64,000 nucleotides of DNA, from NCBI GenBank assembly GCA_015680905.1, contig CM027377.1, positions 2,690,501 to 2,754,500 on the forward strand, written 5' to 3'. Below are positions 12,525 through 25,312 of the stretch, piece after piece (the stretch's first letter is position 1; every line of letters starts with the position of its first letter). The notes below the pieces were generated by a model that searched no databases, was not told where the DNA came from, and was given only the letters and a program-made list of their open reading frames with translations. The position numbers and the translations under genes were made by a program. The DNA is from Coptis chinensis. Its lineage: Eukaryota > Streptophyta > Magnoliopsida > Ranunculales > Ranunculaceae.

Positions 12525-13254
12525 GAATGTTCAAGAAAAGATGTAAAACTATTAAATTTTGCTTAAAGTTTCTAAAAGAAATGCTTTCTAATCAAAATAC
12601 AAGAGTGAAGAAAGAAAATCTAGAGAAAATTTTCATCATACAAAAGGAAACAAGACTTTGTCACTATATGCAACATTCAAAAAGAAAGTTAAAAATATCA
12701 CACCAATCAATGAAAACAAACAAATATCACACAAAAGGAAAAAGATAGCACACCAAATGAGACATGTGCTTTGTCCCGACATTCTTATGTGGTATGTAAG
12801 TGAAAAGTTAATTTTTCAAGATGGGTTTTTAACTTCAACATTCTTGACGAAATCACGGCTTTGTAAATGAGGTAGAACATATGGAAGAATGTTTCACAAA
12901 GTAGTTAGACCAAAATATTCAATTGATGTTAAAAAAGTATGACAGCTAATAGAAGTGCAATAAAAAGATTTTGATTTGAAAATTTTTTTTTTTTTTTTTT
13001 TTTTTGAAGATAATCACACGAAAAAAAAGAAAATGATGATTTTTTTATTATTATTATTTTTTGTAGTATATACTATGTAAAAGAAAAAATTGTTAATTTT
13101 TCAAGATTTCTATTTTTAGTATTACTCTTGAATAAAAAATTTTTTTTTTTTTTTGTAGTATATACTCTTGAAAAAAAGGAAATGTTGTTTTGTTGTTGTT
13201 GGCTTTGTTTTTTATGGAAATTTTATGGATAATGATAATGAGTTTTACAAATAA

Positions 13255-13640
13255 TTAGAAGATCGTTTCGAACGGCAAATCCTATCCTCTGAATTGAAAC
13301 TTCGTTAAACCAATTATAATTTGGTTGTACCATAACTTTCGCAATCACTTAAGGGAGTTTAACATTTGTTATGCCAAGAAACCAAAAGTGCTCAATTGAT
13401 TAAATGAAACAATGCTAGTTAGGTTTACGAGCCTATAGAGTTTCCAAATCTTCCCCTCCCTTATCTATTTGATGTTTCTCCTAACTAAATACTCCAATCA
13501 CAAGCCCTACCAACGGATAGGCTCTAGTTACATCAAAACAGATTTTGATCTGTTTTCCATTTTTAAAAAAAATTCAGGAGCCTCTTTTTTATTTTTTTTT
13601 TCACATTTTTTATCCTTTGATAATGATCATGTCCGTAAAA
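13255..13640 (-). pseudogene. Array unit L3, truncated RT C-terminal remnant
   Basis: The most decayed and shortest unit (about 670 bases). The coding remnant starts at the usual stop but runs into a long A/T homopolymer near 13640-13680, so the RHDHVKD end and the whole non-coding part are missing. Many substitutions set it apart, so it is probably the oldest left copy. Confidence 0.7.
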
Positions 13641-13923
13641 AAAATGAAAAAAAAAAAAAAAAAAAATTTTTTTTTTTTTTTAGTTTTTTTTGTAGTATAT
13701 ACTTTTTTGAATAAAAGAAAATATTGTTGTTTTTTGTTGTTGTTTTTTTTATTTTTTTTTTATTTATAGTATATACTCTTCGAATAAAAGAAAATGTTTT
13801 TTTATTTTTATTTTTGTTTTTTTTTGTATTATATACTCTTCGAATAAAAGAAAATTTTATTGTTGTTGTTGTTGTTTTTTAAGTGGAAATTTTATTGATA
13901 ATGATAACGAGTTTTACAAATAA

Positions 13924-14461
13924 TTAGGACAAGCGTGCAACAAGTTGTGACTCAAGTCCTTTCTGAACGGCAAATCCTATCCTCCAGAATACAAACTCGT
14001 TCGAACCAGCTGTCATTAGGTTGCAGTCCATAACTTTCTGCAATCACTTAAGGAGCTTAACAGATTGTTGTGGCAAGAAACCAAAAGTGTCAAAACTGAA
14101 CGGAATGAAAGAATGCTGGTTAGCTTTACAAACCTCCTCGTGTTTCCAAATCTTCCCTCGCTTCTTCTATTAGTCGCTTCTCCCAACTCAAATACTCCAT
14201 TCCCAAGCCCTACCAATGGAGAGGCTCCAAAGCCTCAAAACACGATGTCTCCCCTCAAACCAACTATAGATCAATACATCCACAGGTAGAGTGTTAATCT
14301 TCCCCATTCGGATCGTGAAAAAATTCACGGAGCCTCTTTCTTCACTTCAGATTCAACTCCGGCCTCCAAAATGCATCACATAAAATATCCTTGACATGAT
14401 CATTTTGGTATTTGAAACATGGAAAATGTATACAATGTGTTGTCAATGATACTCCGTGCAT
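13924..14461 (-). pseudogene. Array unit L4, RT C-terminal remnant, subtype D
   Basis: Shares the marker gtctcccctcaaaccaacta with right unit R7. TGG is kept after GK, but indels break the frame. The full-length non-coding part follows to about 15390, including the antisense-looking segment found in every complete unit. Confidence 0.75.
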
Positions 14462-15439
14462 GAATGTTGAAGAAAAGATGTAAAAACTATTAAGTGCATA
14501 TTATTATATTAAGTTTCTAAGAAGAAATCCTAATTCAAATACTAGTATGAGATTTCTAGATAATTTTCATCATAGAAAAGGAAACAAGACTTTGTCACTA
14601 AGTACACTTATTCATAAAGAAGCTATATACAACCTAAAAACTGTGTAAATTTTGCTTCAAGTTCTTACCACCCCCAAACAGAAGGATGCTTTCTCCTCAA
14701 AATGTCAAGAGATGAAGAAAAAAAATACATGTGAAGCTTGAGAAAAAATTCAGCCAACATCAAGGAAAAAAAGTGTGTCGAAAGCACAATATGCAACATG
14801 TCAAAAGAAAGTTAAAAATATGACACCAATCAATGAAAACAAACAAATATCACACAATAGGAAAGAGATAGCACAACAAATGAGACATGTGCTTTTGTCT
14901 GACACTCCTACGTGGTATGTAACGTGAAAAAGTTAATTTTTTCAAGATGGGTTTTTAACTTCAGATTTCCTAGACGCGAAGATCGTGGCTTTGTAATGAG
15001 GTAGAACATATGGAAGAATGTTTCACAAGGTAGTTAGACCAACACGTATATTCCTGAATTGATGGTACAAACTTCAATAGTGGAAGTTGTTTGGAGCTTA
15101 TAGAGTAGTTGCACGCCGATTTGTATTTGAGAAGAATAAGTTTAGTTAGCTTTGTTTTGTTAGATTTTGATTTGTTTTATTTTTTTGTGGTTTTTTTTTT
15201 TTTTTTAATTTTAAGTGTTTTAAAAAAAAAAAATGATTTTTTTTTTTTTTATTTTTTAGTTTTTTTTTTAGTATATACTCTATGAATAAAAAAAGAAAAT
15301 ATTGTTGTTTTTATTGTTGTTATTTTTTTATTTTTTTTATTTATAGTATATATACTCTTCAAATAAAAGAAAATTTTGTTGTTGTTGTTGTTTTTTAAGT
15401 GGAAATTTTATTGATAATGATAACGAGTTTTACAAATAA

Positions 15440-15976
15440 TTAGGACAAGCGTGCAACAAGCTGTGACTCAAGTCCTTTCTGAACGGCAAATCCTATCCTC
15501 CTGAATACAAACTCGTTCGAACCACCTGTCATTAGGTTGCAGTCCATAACTTTCTGCAATCACTTAAGGAGCTTAACAGATTGTTGTGGCAAGAAACCAA
15601 AAGTGTCGAAACTGAACAGAATGAAACAATGCTGGTTAGCTTTACAAGCCTCCTCGTGTTTCTAAATCTTACATGATGCTGCCTCATTAGTTGTTTCTCC
15701 CAACTCAAATACTCCATTCCCGAGCCGTACCAACGGAGAGGCTCTAGTTACATCAAAACACGCATGCCACCACACAAACCAACTTTAGACCAATACATCC
15801 ACAGGCCGAAGTGTTAATCTTCCCCATTCGGATCGTGAAAAAATTCACGGAGCCTCTTTCTTCACTTGTACTCCAAAATTCCAAAATGCATCACATAAAA
15901 TATCCTTGACATGATCATATCGGTATTTGAAACATGGAAAATGTATACAATGTGTTGTCAATGATACTCCGCGCAT
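15440..15976 (-). pseudogene. Array unit L5, RT C-terminal remnant, subtype C
   Basis: Matches L1, L7, R3 and R6 in the actttagac stop and the ccaccacacaaacc marker, and has TAG after GK. With L4 it forms a two-unit block that resembles L6-L7, suggesting a dimeric higher-order repeat on this side. Confidence 0.8.
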
Positions 15977-16997
15977 GAATGTTCAAGAAAAAGATGTAAA
16001 AACTATTAAGCATATATTATATTAAGTTTCTAATAAGAAATCCTAATTCAATACTAGTGTGAGATTTCTAGACAATTTTTTCATCATAGAAAAGGAAAAA
16101 AAACTTTGTCACTAAGTACACTTATTCATAAAGAAGTTTTATACAACCTAAAACTGTGTAAATTTTGCTTCAAGTTCTTACCACCCCAAACGGAAGGATG
16201 CTTTCTCCTCAAAATGTCAAGAGATGAAGAAAGAAAATACCTATGAAAATGAGAAAAAAAATTCAGCTAACATCATGCGGCAAAAGTGTGTCCAGCACAA
16301 TATGTAACATGTCAAAAGAAAGTTAAAAATATCACACCAATCAATGAAAACAAACAAATATAACACAATAGGAAAGAGATAGCACACCAAATGAGACATG
16401 TGCTTTTGTCCGACACTCTTACGTGGTATGTACATGAAAAGTTAATTTTTCAAGATGGGTTTTTAACTTCAGATTTCCTAGATGAAAGATCGTGGGCTTT
16501 GTAATGAGGTAGAACATATGGAAGAATGTTTCACAAGGTAGTTAGACCAACACGATATTCTGAATTGATGGCGAAACTTTTAATAGTGGAAGCCGTTTGG
16601 AGCTTATAGAGTATTGCACGCGATCAGATTTGAGCGTAATAAGTTCGCTTAGCTTTGCTTTTGTTAGATTTTGATTTGTTTTATTTTTTAAGGTAGATTT
16701 TTTTATTTTATTTTTTTTTGTAGTGGATAATCTACAAAAAAAAAAATGAAAATGATTTTTTTTTTTAGTTTTTTTTTTTAGTATATATATACTTTGAATA
16801 AAAAGAAAATGTTGTTGTTTTATTGTTGTTATTTTTTATTTTTTTTTATTTATAGTATATACTCTTCCTAATTTATTTTTATATTTATTTTTTGTATTTG
16901 TATATATACTCTTCAATAAAAAGAAAATTTTATTTGTTGTTGTTGTTGTTTTTAAGTGGAAATTTTATTGATAATGATAACGAAGTTTTACAAATAA

Positions 16998-17533
16998 TTA
17001 GGACAAACGCGGCAACAAGTCATGGACTCAAGTCCTTTCTCGAACGACAAATTTTATCCTCCGAATACAAACTCGTTATAACCCGGGCTGTCATTAGGTT
17101 GCATTCCATAACTTTCTGCAATCACTTAAGGAGCTTAACAGATTGTTGTGCCAAAAAAAAAGTGTCAAAACCGAACGGAATCAAAGAATGTTGGTTAGCT
17201 TTACAAACCTCCTCGTGTTTCCAAATCTTCCCCATGCGCTCTATTAGTCGCTTCTCCCAACTCAAATGCTCCATTCCCAAGCCCTACCAACGAGAGGCTC
17301 CAGTTACATCAAAACACGATGCTTCCCCTCAAACCAACTATAGACCAATACATCCACAAAGGGCGTGTTAATCTTCCCCATTCGGATCGAGTGAAAAAAT
17401 TCACGGAGCCTCTTTCTTCACTTGTACTCAAAACCTTCCAAAATGCATCACATAAAATATCCTTGACATGATCATGTCGGTATTTGAAACATGGAAAATG
17501 TATAAAATGTGTTGTCAATGATACTCGCGGCAT
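16998..17533 (-). pseudogene. Array unit L6, RT C-terminal remnant, subtype D-like
   Basis: Marker gcttcccctcaaaccaacta, close to L4. Small indels scramble the frame after DAFW. It pairs with L7 in the L4-L5 / L6-L7 dimer pattern. Confidence 0.75.
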
Positions 17534-18520
17534 GAATGTTCAAGAAAAGATGTAAAAACTATTAAGTACATATTATATTAAGTTTCTAAGAAGAAATCCT
17601 AATTCAATACTAGTGTGAGATTTCTAGACAATTTTCATCATAGAAAAGGAAACAAGACTTTGTCACTAAGTACACTTATTCATAAAGAAGCTATATACAA
17701 CCTAAAAATCTGCGTAAATTTTGTTTCAAGTTCTTACCACCCCAAAACGTAGGATGCTTTCTCCTCAAAATGTCAAGAGATGAGGAAAAAAAAATACCTG
17801 TGAAGCTTGAGAAAAAATTCAGCCAACACTGCGGCAAAAAGTGTGTCAAGCACAATATGCAACATGTCAAAAGAAAGTTAAAAATATGACACCAATCAAT
17901 GAAAACAAACAAATATCACACAATAGGAAAGAGATAGCACAGCAAATGAGACATGTGCTTTTGTCTGGACACTCCTACGTGGTATGTACGTGAAAAATTA
18001 ATTTTTTCAAGATGGGTTTTCTAACTTCAGATTTCCTAGACGAAGATCGTGGCTTTGTAATGAGGTAAAACATATGGAAGAATGTTTCAAAAGGTAGTCA
18101 GACCAACACGTATATTCTGAATTGATGGCGCAAACTTCAATAGTGGAAGTTGTTCGGAGCTTATAGAGTAGTGCACGCGACTGTATTTGAGAAGAATAAG
18201 TTCAGTTAGCTTTGATTTTGTTAGATTTTGATTTGTTTTATTTTTAAAGTGGTTTTTATTTTATTTTTATTTTATTTTTAGTGGATAATAACCAACGAAA
18301 AAAAGAAAATGATGATGATGATGATTTTTTTTTTTTTTTTTTTTTAATTTTTTTGTAGTATATACTGTATGAATAAAAGAAAATATTGTTGTTTTTATTG
18401 TTGTTATTTTTTTATTTTTTTTATTTATAGTATATATACTCTTCAAATAAAATTTTTTTTTGTTGTTGTTGTTTTTTAAGTGGAAATTTTATTGATAATG
18501 ATAACGAGTTTTACAAATAA

Positions 18521-19060
18521 TTAGGACAAGCGTACAACAAGTTGTGACTCAAGTCCTTTCTGAACGGCAAATCCTATCCTCCTGAATACAAACACGTTCT
18601 AACCACCTGCCATTAGGTTGCAGTCCATAACTTTCTGCAATCACTTAAGGAGCTTAACAGATTGTTGTGGCAAGAAACCAAAAGTGTCGAAACTGAACAG
18701 AATCAAACAATGCTGAATAGCTTTACAAGCCTCCTCGTGTTTCTAAATCTTACATGCTGCTGCCTCATTAGTTGTTTCTCCCAACTCAAATACTCCATTC
18801 CCGAGCCGTACCAACGGAGAGGCTTTAGTTACATCAAAACACGCATGCCACCACACAAACCAACTTTAGACCAATACATCCACATGCCGAAGTGTTAATC
18901 TTCCCCCATTCGGATCAGTGAAAAAATTCACAAGAGCCTCTTTCTTTACTTGTACTCTCACCCTCCAAAATGCGTCACATAAAATATCTTTGACATGATC
19001 ATATCGGTATTTGAAACCTGGAGAAGGTATACAATGTGCTGTCAATGATACTCCGTGCAT
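18521..19060 (-). pseudogene. Array unit L7, RT C-terminal remnant, subtype C, innermost left copy
   Basis: Reads HGVSLTAHC, FKYRYDHVKDILCDAFW and NFFTDPNGGRLTLR before the shared TAA after DVLV. Like R3 and R6 it has the ccagg version of the segment before FKYRYD. Its inner junction at about 20020 is the mirror image of the junction beside R1. Confidence 0.85.
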
Positions 19061-20026
19061 GAATGTCCAAGAAAAGATGTAAAAACTATTAAGCATATAT
19101 TATATTAAGTTTCTAAGAAGAAATCCTAATTCAAATACTAGTGTGAGATTTCTAGACAATTTTTTCATCATAGAAAAGGAAACAAAACTTTGTCACTAAG
19201 TACACTTATTCATAAAGAAGCTTTATACAACCTAAAAATGTGTAAAAATTTTGCTTCAAGTTCTTACCACCCCCAAACAGAAGGATGCTTTCTCCTCACA
19301 ATGTCAAGAGATGAAGAAAGAAAATACCTATGAACCTTGAGAGAAAATTTAGCTAACACTACGGCAAAAAGTGTGTTGAGCAGAATATGTAACATGTCAA
19401 AAGAAAGTTAAAAATATCACACCAATCAATGAAAACAAACAATTATAACACAATAGGAAAGAAATAGCACACCAAATGAGACATGTGCTTTTGTCTGGAC
19501 ATTCTAACGTGGTGTGTCAAGATGGGTTTTTTAACTTCAGATTTCCAAGATGAAGATCGTGGCTTTGTAATGAGGTAGAACATATGGAAGAATGTTTCAC
19601 AAGGTAGTTAGACCAACACATATATTCTGAATTGATGGCGCAAACTTCAATAGTGGAAGCTGTTTGGAGCTTATAGAGTATTGCACGCGACTGTATATGA
19701 GCAGAATAAGTTCAGTTAGCTTTGCTTTTGTGAGATTTTGATTTGTTTTATTTTTAAATGTTTTATTTTTTTTTTATTTTTTTATGTTTTATTTTTTTGT
19801 AGTTGATAATCTACGAAAAAAAGAAAATTATGATTTTTTTTTTAATTTATTTTTATATTTTTTTTTGTAGTATATACTCTTCGAATAAAAGAAAATATTG
19901 TTGTTTTTGTTGTTGTTATTTTTTATTTTTTATTTATAGTATATACTCTTTGAATAAAAGATTTTTTTTTTTTTTTTTGAATATATACTCTTCAAATAAA
20001 AGAAAATGTTGTTGTTGTTGTTGATA

Positions 20027-21181
20027 TATTTATAGTATGCACTCCCCGATTATCTTTTTCAATCAGGTTCACAGAAAATCCAATTTTTCTTAGTTTGTAA
20101 TACAATAGAATATTCAAGGCACACAATATTCAAGGCTCAAGAAAGGAAAGGAAGGCTTGGATAAGAAGGTATTAGTACTTAAGCAAAATGTTCAGAGATT
20201 TAAGTTTCGGATTTCAAATCGATTGCCTCGTCGAGTTCAATGAGATTTCTACTAATGAGGTATAATCACCACGCTGGCGGTTAATAACCATTTAGAAGGC
20301 TATGATGTTTGAATCAAGGGAGAAAATGGCACTCATGTGAGGTAGGCTTAGGCTTGCAATAGATTTATGAATAAACAATTTTTTAAACATTGTTTCCTGT
20401 ACTTATATAACTGTGGTTACATTGATTTGTTTTTGGGTTATTTAGACTTTGGTACCACTTTTTATACCGATATTAGGAAATAGTACCAAATTTCAAAAAA
20501 ATTAGGAAATTGTACCACTTCTGTCAGTTGACCGAGTTGACTAAAGTCAAACTGTTTCAATCTGTTCAGATTTTCATAATGTCCACAATACCCTCAGGGT
20601 TTTTTATACTTTGGTACCACTTTTTAGACCGATATTAGGAAATAGTACCAAATTTCAAAAAATAGGAAATAGTACCACTTTGATGGACCAAGTCGCGACT
20701 GCTCACAAAACATGCATGCCCGAAGTTAAATAATTTCTCCTTCGGTATTTCGGCCCTTTATACTTTCGATATTTACCATGCCAAATGTTCATTCCGAATC
20801 ATTTGCCATCTTTACAAAAAAGATTTAGGCCGAACATCAAGAGACAAGGTAGTCGTGTAAATGTGTAATTGACATGCCGTATTATCATTTTGGGCGGGCC
20901 TAAACCTTGATACAACCGAACACGGCTTTCTAAACTATTTATTTATTTTTCCCAAAAGAATTGAATTTTTAAATCAAGAAGAAACCTTTTAGTTACAAAA
21001 GGAGACGAGATGTTTAGATTATGAGGAAAACTTGGGATGTTGAGAATAGGATCAAAGTTTATGAAGCGAGAAAAATTGAATATCAATAGTGAAACCAAGA
21101 AACGCCGTCCTCCTCGTGAGTTAACCGCCTAACCGCAATGTAGCGAAGGAGGAGATGACCGTGTGCTTTGTTGTGTTTATG
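20027..21181 (+). repeat. Left inverted-repeat arm (partner 23189-24330)
   Basis: Reverse complement of 23189-24330 over its whole length, from the array junction (gtatgcactccccgattatc) to ggaggagatgaccgtgtgct. Internal indels are few. Each arm contains two direct copies of a ~95-bp sequence with tttggtaccactttttagac and gatattaggaaatagtacca (left arm at about 20447-20540 and 20595-20690). No reading frame of note. Confidence 0.95.
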
Positions 21182-21299
21182 AAAGGTAATTACCCCTTTG
21201 TACGAAGTTAAATCACCTTTGATAATCGGGTAGTAGTAAAAGTAAAATTAAAAATGTCCCTTGTTTATTATGGGAGCTTCCTTCTTTATGGATTTAGAT

Positions 21300-21990
21300 G
21301 TGCTTCAATGACTCTAAAGTTTATATTATTGGAGGTCTTGACTCGGTGATTCTCACCGCCTTAATATCATCATATTCCATCATCGACCGTCCGTGTCATT
21401 GACACTCCCTCTTTGGCAAGACCGCTAGTATGAGTGTGGGCAATGCAATGTAATGCGGTGGCAAGTTTTCGACTTTTAACGATTGTTTTGGATGGGAAAA
21501 TTTATGTATTCGGGTTCTACCGGGAGAGCCGCAAAAAGTTTTGATCCGCTACTTAATAGGTGGGAAGGTTTATCTTATCCTTCCGAAAAGGTTATTAACC
21601 TTTTAAAGAGTAGGGTTGGTATACCCATAGTTTATGAAAAACAGAAGAAGATTCTTGTGTTATACAATGGCGTTTGTGAGTGTTATTTTGATGTATCTAC
21701 TCATTTATGGAAATATGATCTAATTTTGCCTATAAGAAAGGACTGCTATATGACCCGGGTGGAAGTGTTATTGTAGATGACCGCCTATACATGTTCTTCG
21801 TTTGCCTAAAAAGGAATTGTATGCCTATGATCTAGTCCAGGGGAGGGCAAGACTTCATTCTGGTGCATGGTTTAGAAAAGGCCGTCGAGTCAATAAATCT
21901 TCACGATCGTCGAGCAGGATACACACATATGTTTCATTTGGGAAACAGAGTTATATGTATGGTCTAGCTTGTATGGACTTTCTCTTCGTA
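21300..21990 (+). pseudogene. Kelch-repeat protein fragment, broken
   Basis: Two kelch blade starts can be read: KVYIIGG near 21325-21345 and LDGKIYVFG near 21487-21513, the latter followed in another frame by SFDPLLNRWEGLSYPSE. Further blades (VLYNGVCECYFDV, LWKYDL, ELYAYDL) follow. Frameshifts and stops separate the pieces, and no start or F-box region is present. In plants such proteins are often F-box/kelch adaptors; which one this came from is unclear. It lies inside the palindrome spacer, so it is a captured or stranded fragment, not a working gene. Confidence 0.6.
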
Positions 21991-22392
21991 TGATGTGAAT
22001 TGTGTTGAATATTATCGTATTCACTGTTTGAAGTTTCATATATGTCAACGATGATGGCTTGCATCTTTGTTGTTGACACCGCGATTACTATCGTCAAAGG
22101 TTTTGTCGATGTCTCTGATTGCTTTGTAATGTAAGTATTCATGTCTTTGTCTTTCAATTTTAATTTTTCAAGTTTTTCCTGGCGAGTCATAGTTGGTGGT
22201 CTTGAGGGAGCTGGAAACACCTTCAGAGGATTTGCATGCTTCAATGATGCATGAGAACTTCCATAGTCCATCAGTACCGCTTGATGTTGATCTCTCTCGG
22301 AATGACCATTTGGTAGTGTTGGCATGGTAAATATCAAAAGTATAAAAGATGAAATACCGGAGGTGAAATATCGAGCGCCGAGGTAGCGCCAT
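21951..22392 (-). pseudogene. Possible LNK-like (clock-associated) gene fragment
   Basis: A 128-residue frame (22337-21951) reads MPTLPNGHSERDQH, DYGSSHASLKHANPLKVF and SRPPTMTRQEKLEKLK. The MTRQEKLEKLK part resembles the conserved C-terminal region of plant LNK1/LNK2 proteins as I remember them. After that the frame loses resemblance. No gene start is seen. The identification is tentative and rests on a short motif. Confidence 0.3.
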
Positions 22393-23188
22393 CGCTTCCT
22401 CTAGTAATCAAATAAATAATGGCATTGGTAAAGTTTTAGCCATCGCTTCAGGTGCTTGATAGATAGAATATACATCATTTAGTTTATAGATACTTATACA
22501 TCATTTAGTTTATAGATCATTTAGTTTATAGATAGAATAGAAGTCAAAAGGAATAAAAGCAAGAGATAAGATCGAGAAAAAGCAGGTCTTTGATTGCAGC
22601 CGGCATTGCTCTGGGCTAGGTAAAAGAGAATAAGCTTGCGGTTAGCTTACCTTATTCCTTGGGTTGTATTTGTTGAAAAGGACAGCGGAAATATCTGGTG
22701 ATAGTTTGCGTTGATCCTATCCTTGATATGAGCTCTCTTGGGCTACGGTTGAGGTGAACAGTGAGATAGTGGTGGATCGATAAAGAAGGAATTCTAACCC
22801 TTTTGTTTTGCTACTGCTTTTGAACTAATCATATTAAACCGGATTGCTTATCCAAGAAAGTATGGTATACATTACTTAGACAAACCGTGAAGGATATTAC
22901 TTGGGCAATGGAATATTATGAGCAGCCTTCCCTATGGCCGGCTATCTTTTCACACAAATAGCCTATCTGATTTGCTGAAATGAGTTGTTTCTTTCTCCGA
23001 TAACGGGTGAGCTGAGCTGTGATTTAACGGGTATTTAAGAATGTTGCTGCTTTGCAAGAGGTTGCTGAGGCTTATTCGGTCGGGCTATTTGAGGACACAA
23101 ACCTCTGTGCAATTCATGCCAAGCGAATCACTATCATGCCTAGAGTGACGAGTTAGGAGACGGAGTAAGATGTAAACATATTGATATT

Positions 23189-24330
23189 CATAAACACAAC
23201 AACGCACACGGTCATCTCCTCCTTCGCTACGTTGCCAGTTGGGCAGTTAACTATGCGAGGATGACGTTTCTTGGTTTCACTATTGATATTCAATTTTCTC
23301 TGCTTCATAAACTTTGATCCTATTCTCAACATCCCAAGTTTTCCTCATAATCTAAACATCTCGTCTCCTTTTGTAACTAAAAGGTTTCTTCTTGATTTAA
23401 AAATTCAATTCTTTTGGGAAAAATAAATAAATAGTTAAGAAAGCCCGTGTTCCGGTTGTATCAAGGTTTAGCCCGGCCCAAAATGATAATACGGCATGTC
23501 AATTACACATTTACACGACTACCTTGTCTCTTGATGTTCTGGCCTAAATCTTTTTGTAAAGATGGCAACAGTAGATTTGTAATGAACATTTGGCATGGTA
23601 AATATCGAAAGTATAAAGGACGAAATACCGAAGGAGAAATTATTTAACTCGGGCATGCATGTTTTGTGAACAGTGCGACTTCGGTCAACTGACAGCAGTG
23701 GTACTATTTCCTAATATCGGTCTAAAAAGTGGTACCAAAGTCTAAAACCCTTGGTATTGTGGACATTATGAAAATCTGAAAATCTCATTGAAACAAAAGT
23801 TTTGACTTTAGTCAACTCGGTCAACCTACGTAAGTGGTACAATTTCCTAATTTTTTGAAATCATTACTATTTCCTAATATCGGTATAAAAAGTGGTACCA
23901 AAGTCTAAATAACCCAAAACAAATCATCATGTAACCCACAGATATATATATACAGAAACAATGTTTAAAAAAATTGTTTATTCATAAATCTATTGCAAGC
24001 CTAAGCCTACCTCACATGAGTGCCATTTTCTCCCTTGATTCAAACATCATAGCCTTCTAAATGGTTATTAACCGCCAGCGTGGTGATTATACCTCATTAG
24101 TAGAAATCTCATTGAACTCGACGAGGCAATCGATTTGAAATCCGAAACTTAAATCTCTGAACATTTTGCTTAAGTACTAATACCTTATTATCCAAGCCTT
24201 CCTTTCTTTTCTTGAGCCTTGAATATTGTGTGCCTTGAATATTCTATTGTATTACAAACTAAGAAAAATTGGATTTTCTGTGAACTTGATTGAAAAAGAT
24301 AATCGGGGACTGCATAGTATAAATATATCA
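23189..24330 (-). repeat. Right inverted-repeat arm (partner 20027-21181)
   Basis: Mirror copy of the left arm, ending at gataatcggggactgcatag beside right unit R1. The mirrored ~95-bp repeats lie at about 23700-23760 and 23830-23920. Because array junction, unique arm and spacer edge are all mirrored, one inversion-duplication event is the simplest reading. Confidence 0.95.
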
Positions 24331-24373
24331 ACAACAACAACAACATTTTCTTTTATTTGAAGAGTATATACTA

Positions 24374-24408
<35 letters not shown>

Positions 24409-25312
24409 TTATTCGAAGAGTATATACTATAAATAAAAAAATAAAAAAAAATAACAACAACAAAAACAACAACATTTTCTTTTATTCGAAGAGTATATAC
24501 TACAAAAAATCTATAAAAATAAATTAAAAAAAAACATCATCATTTTCTTTTTTTCGTAGATTATCCACTACAAAAAAAATAAAAAAAAACCATTTAAAAA
24601 TAAAATAAAACAAATCAAAATCTCACAAAAGCAAAGCTAACTGAACTTATTCTGCTCTAATACAGTCACGTGCAATACTCTATAAGCTCTAAACGACTTC
24701 CACTATTGAAGTTTGCGCCATCAATTCAGAATATACGTGTTGGTCTAACTACCTTGTGAAACATTCTTCCATATGTTCTACCTCATTACAAAGCCACGAT
24801 CTTCGTCTAGGAAATCTGAAGTTAAAAAACTCATCTTGAAAAAATTAACTTTTCACGTACATACCACGTAGGAGTGTCCAGACAAAAGCACATGTCTCAT
24901 TTGGTGTGCTATCTCTTTCCTATTGTGTGATATTTGTTTGTTTTCATTGATTGGTGTGATATTTTTAACTTTCTTTTGACATGTTGCATATTGTGCTCAA
25001 CACACTTTTCGCCGCAGTGTTAGCTGAATTTTTTCTCAAGCTTCACAGGTATTTTCTTTCTTCATCTCTTGACATTTTGAGGAGAAAGCATTCTTCTGTT
25101 TGGAAGTGGTAAGAACTTGAAGCAAAATTTACACAGTTTTTAGGTTGTATATAGCTTCTTTATGAATAAGTGTACTTAGTGACAAAGTCTTGTTTCCTTT
25201 TCTATGATGAAAATTGTCTAGAAATCTCACACTAGTATTCGAATTAGGATTTCTTCTTAGAAACTTAATATAATATGTACGCAATAGTTTTTACATCTTT
25301 TCTTGAACATTC

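Larger units (their letters stand above)
10315..20026 (-). repeat. Left tandem array, about seven ~1.5-kb units
   Basis: Units begin, in plus order, with the landmark aagtggaaattttattgata at about 10576, 11936, 13214, 13880, 15396, 16955 and 18479. Spacings are about 1.36, 1.28, 0.67, 1.52, 1.56 and 1.52 kb, and the third unit is truncated. Each unit holds a ~540-bp coding remnant on minus, a ~700-bp AT-rich non-coding part and a homopolymer-rich junction of T runs mixed with 24-bp motifs (agtatatactcttcgaataa). A partial junction at 10315-10570 marks the outer edge. The array is in inverted orientation to 24331-37545. Confidence 0.95.
21182..23188. other. Spacer of the giant palindrome, holding gene fragments
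   Basis: A 2-kb single-copy centre between the inverted arms. It holds a Kelch-type fragment on plus (21300-21990), a possible LNK-like fragment on minus (21951-22392), a local triplication of atcatttagtttatagat near 22470-22540, and about 700 bases (22500-23188) in which I recognise nothing. Confidence 0.8.

Noticed and set aside
20435-23915. A clean MULE bounded by GGGTTATTTAGAC ends inside the arms
   Set aside because: The similarity continues in mirror fashion beyond both ends, so there is no direct target-site duplication. The ends are part of the larger inverted repeat.
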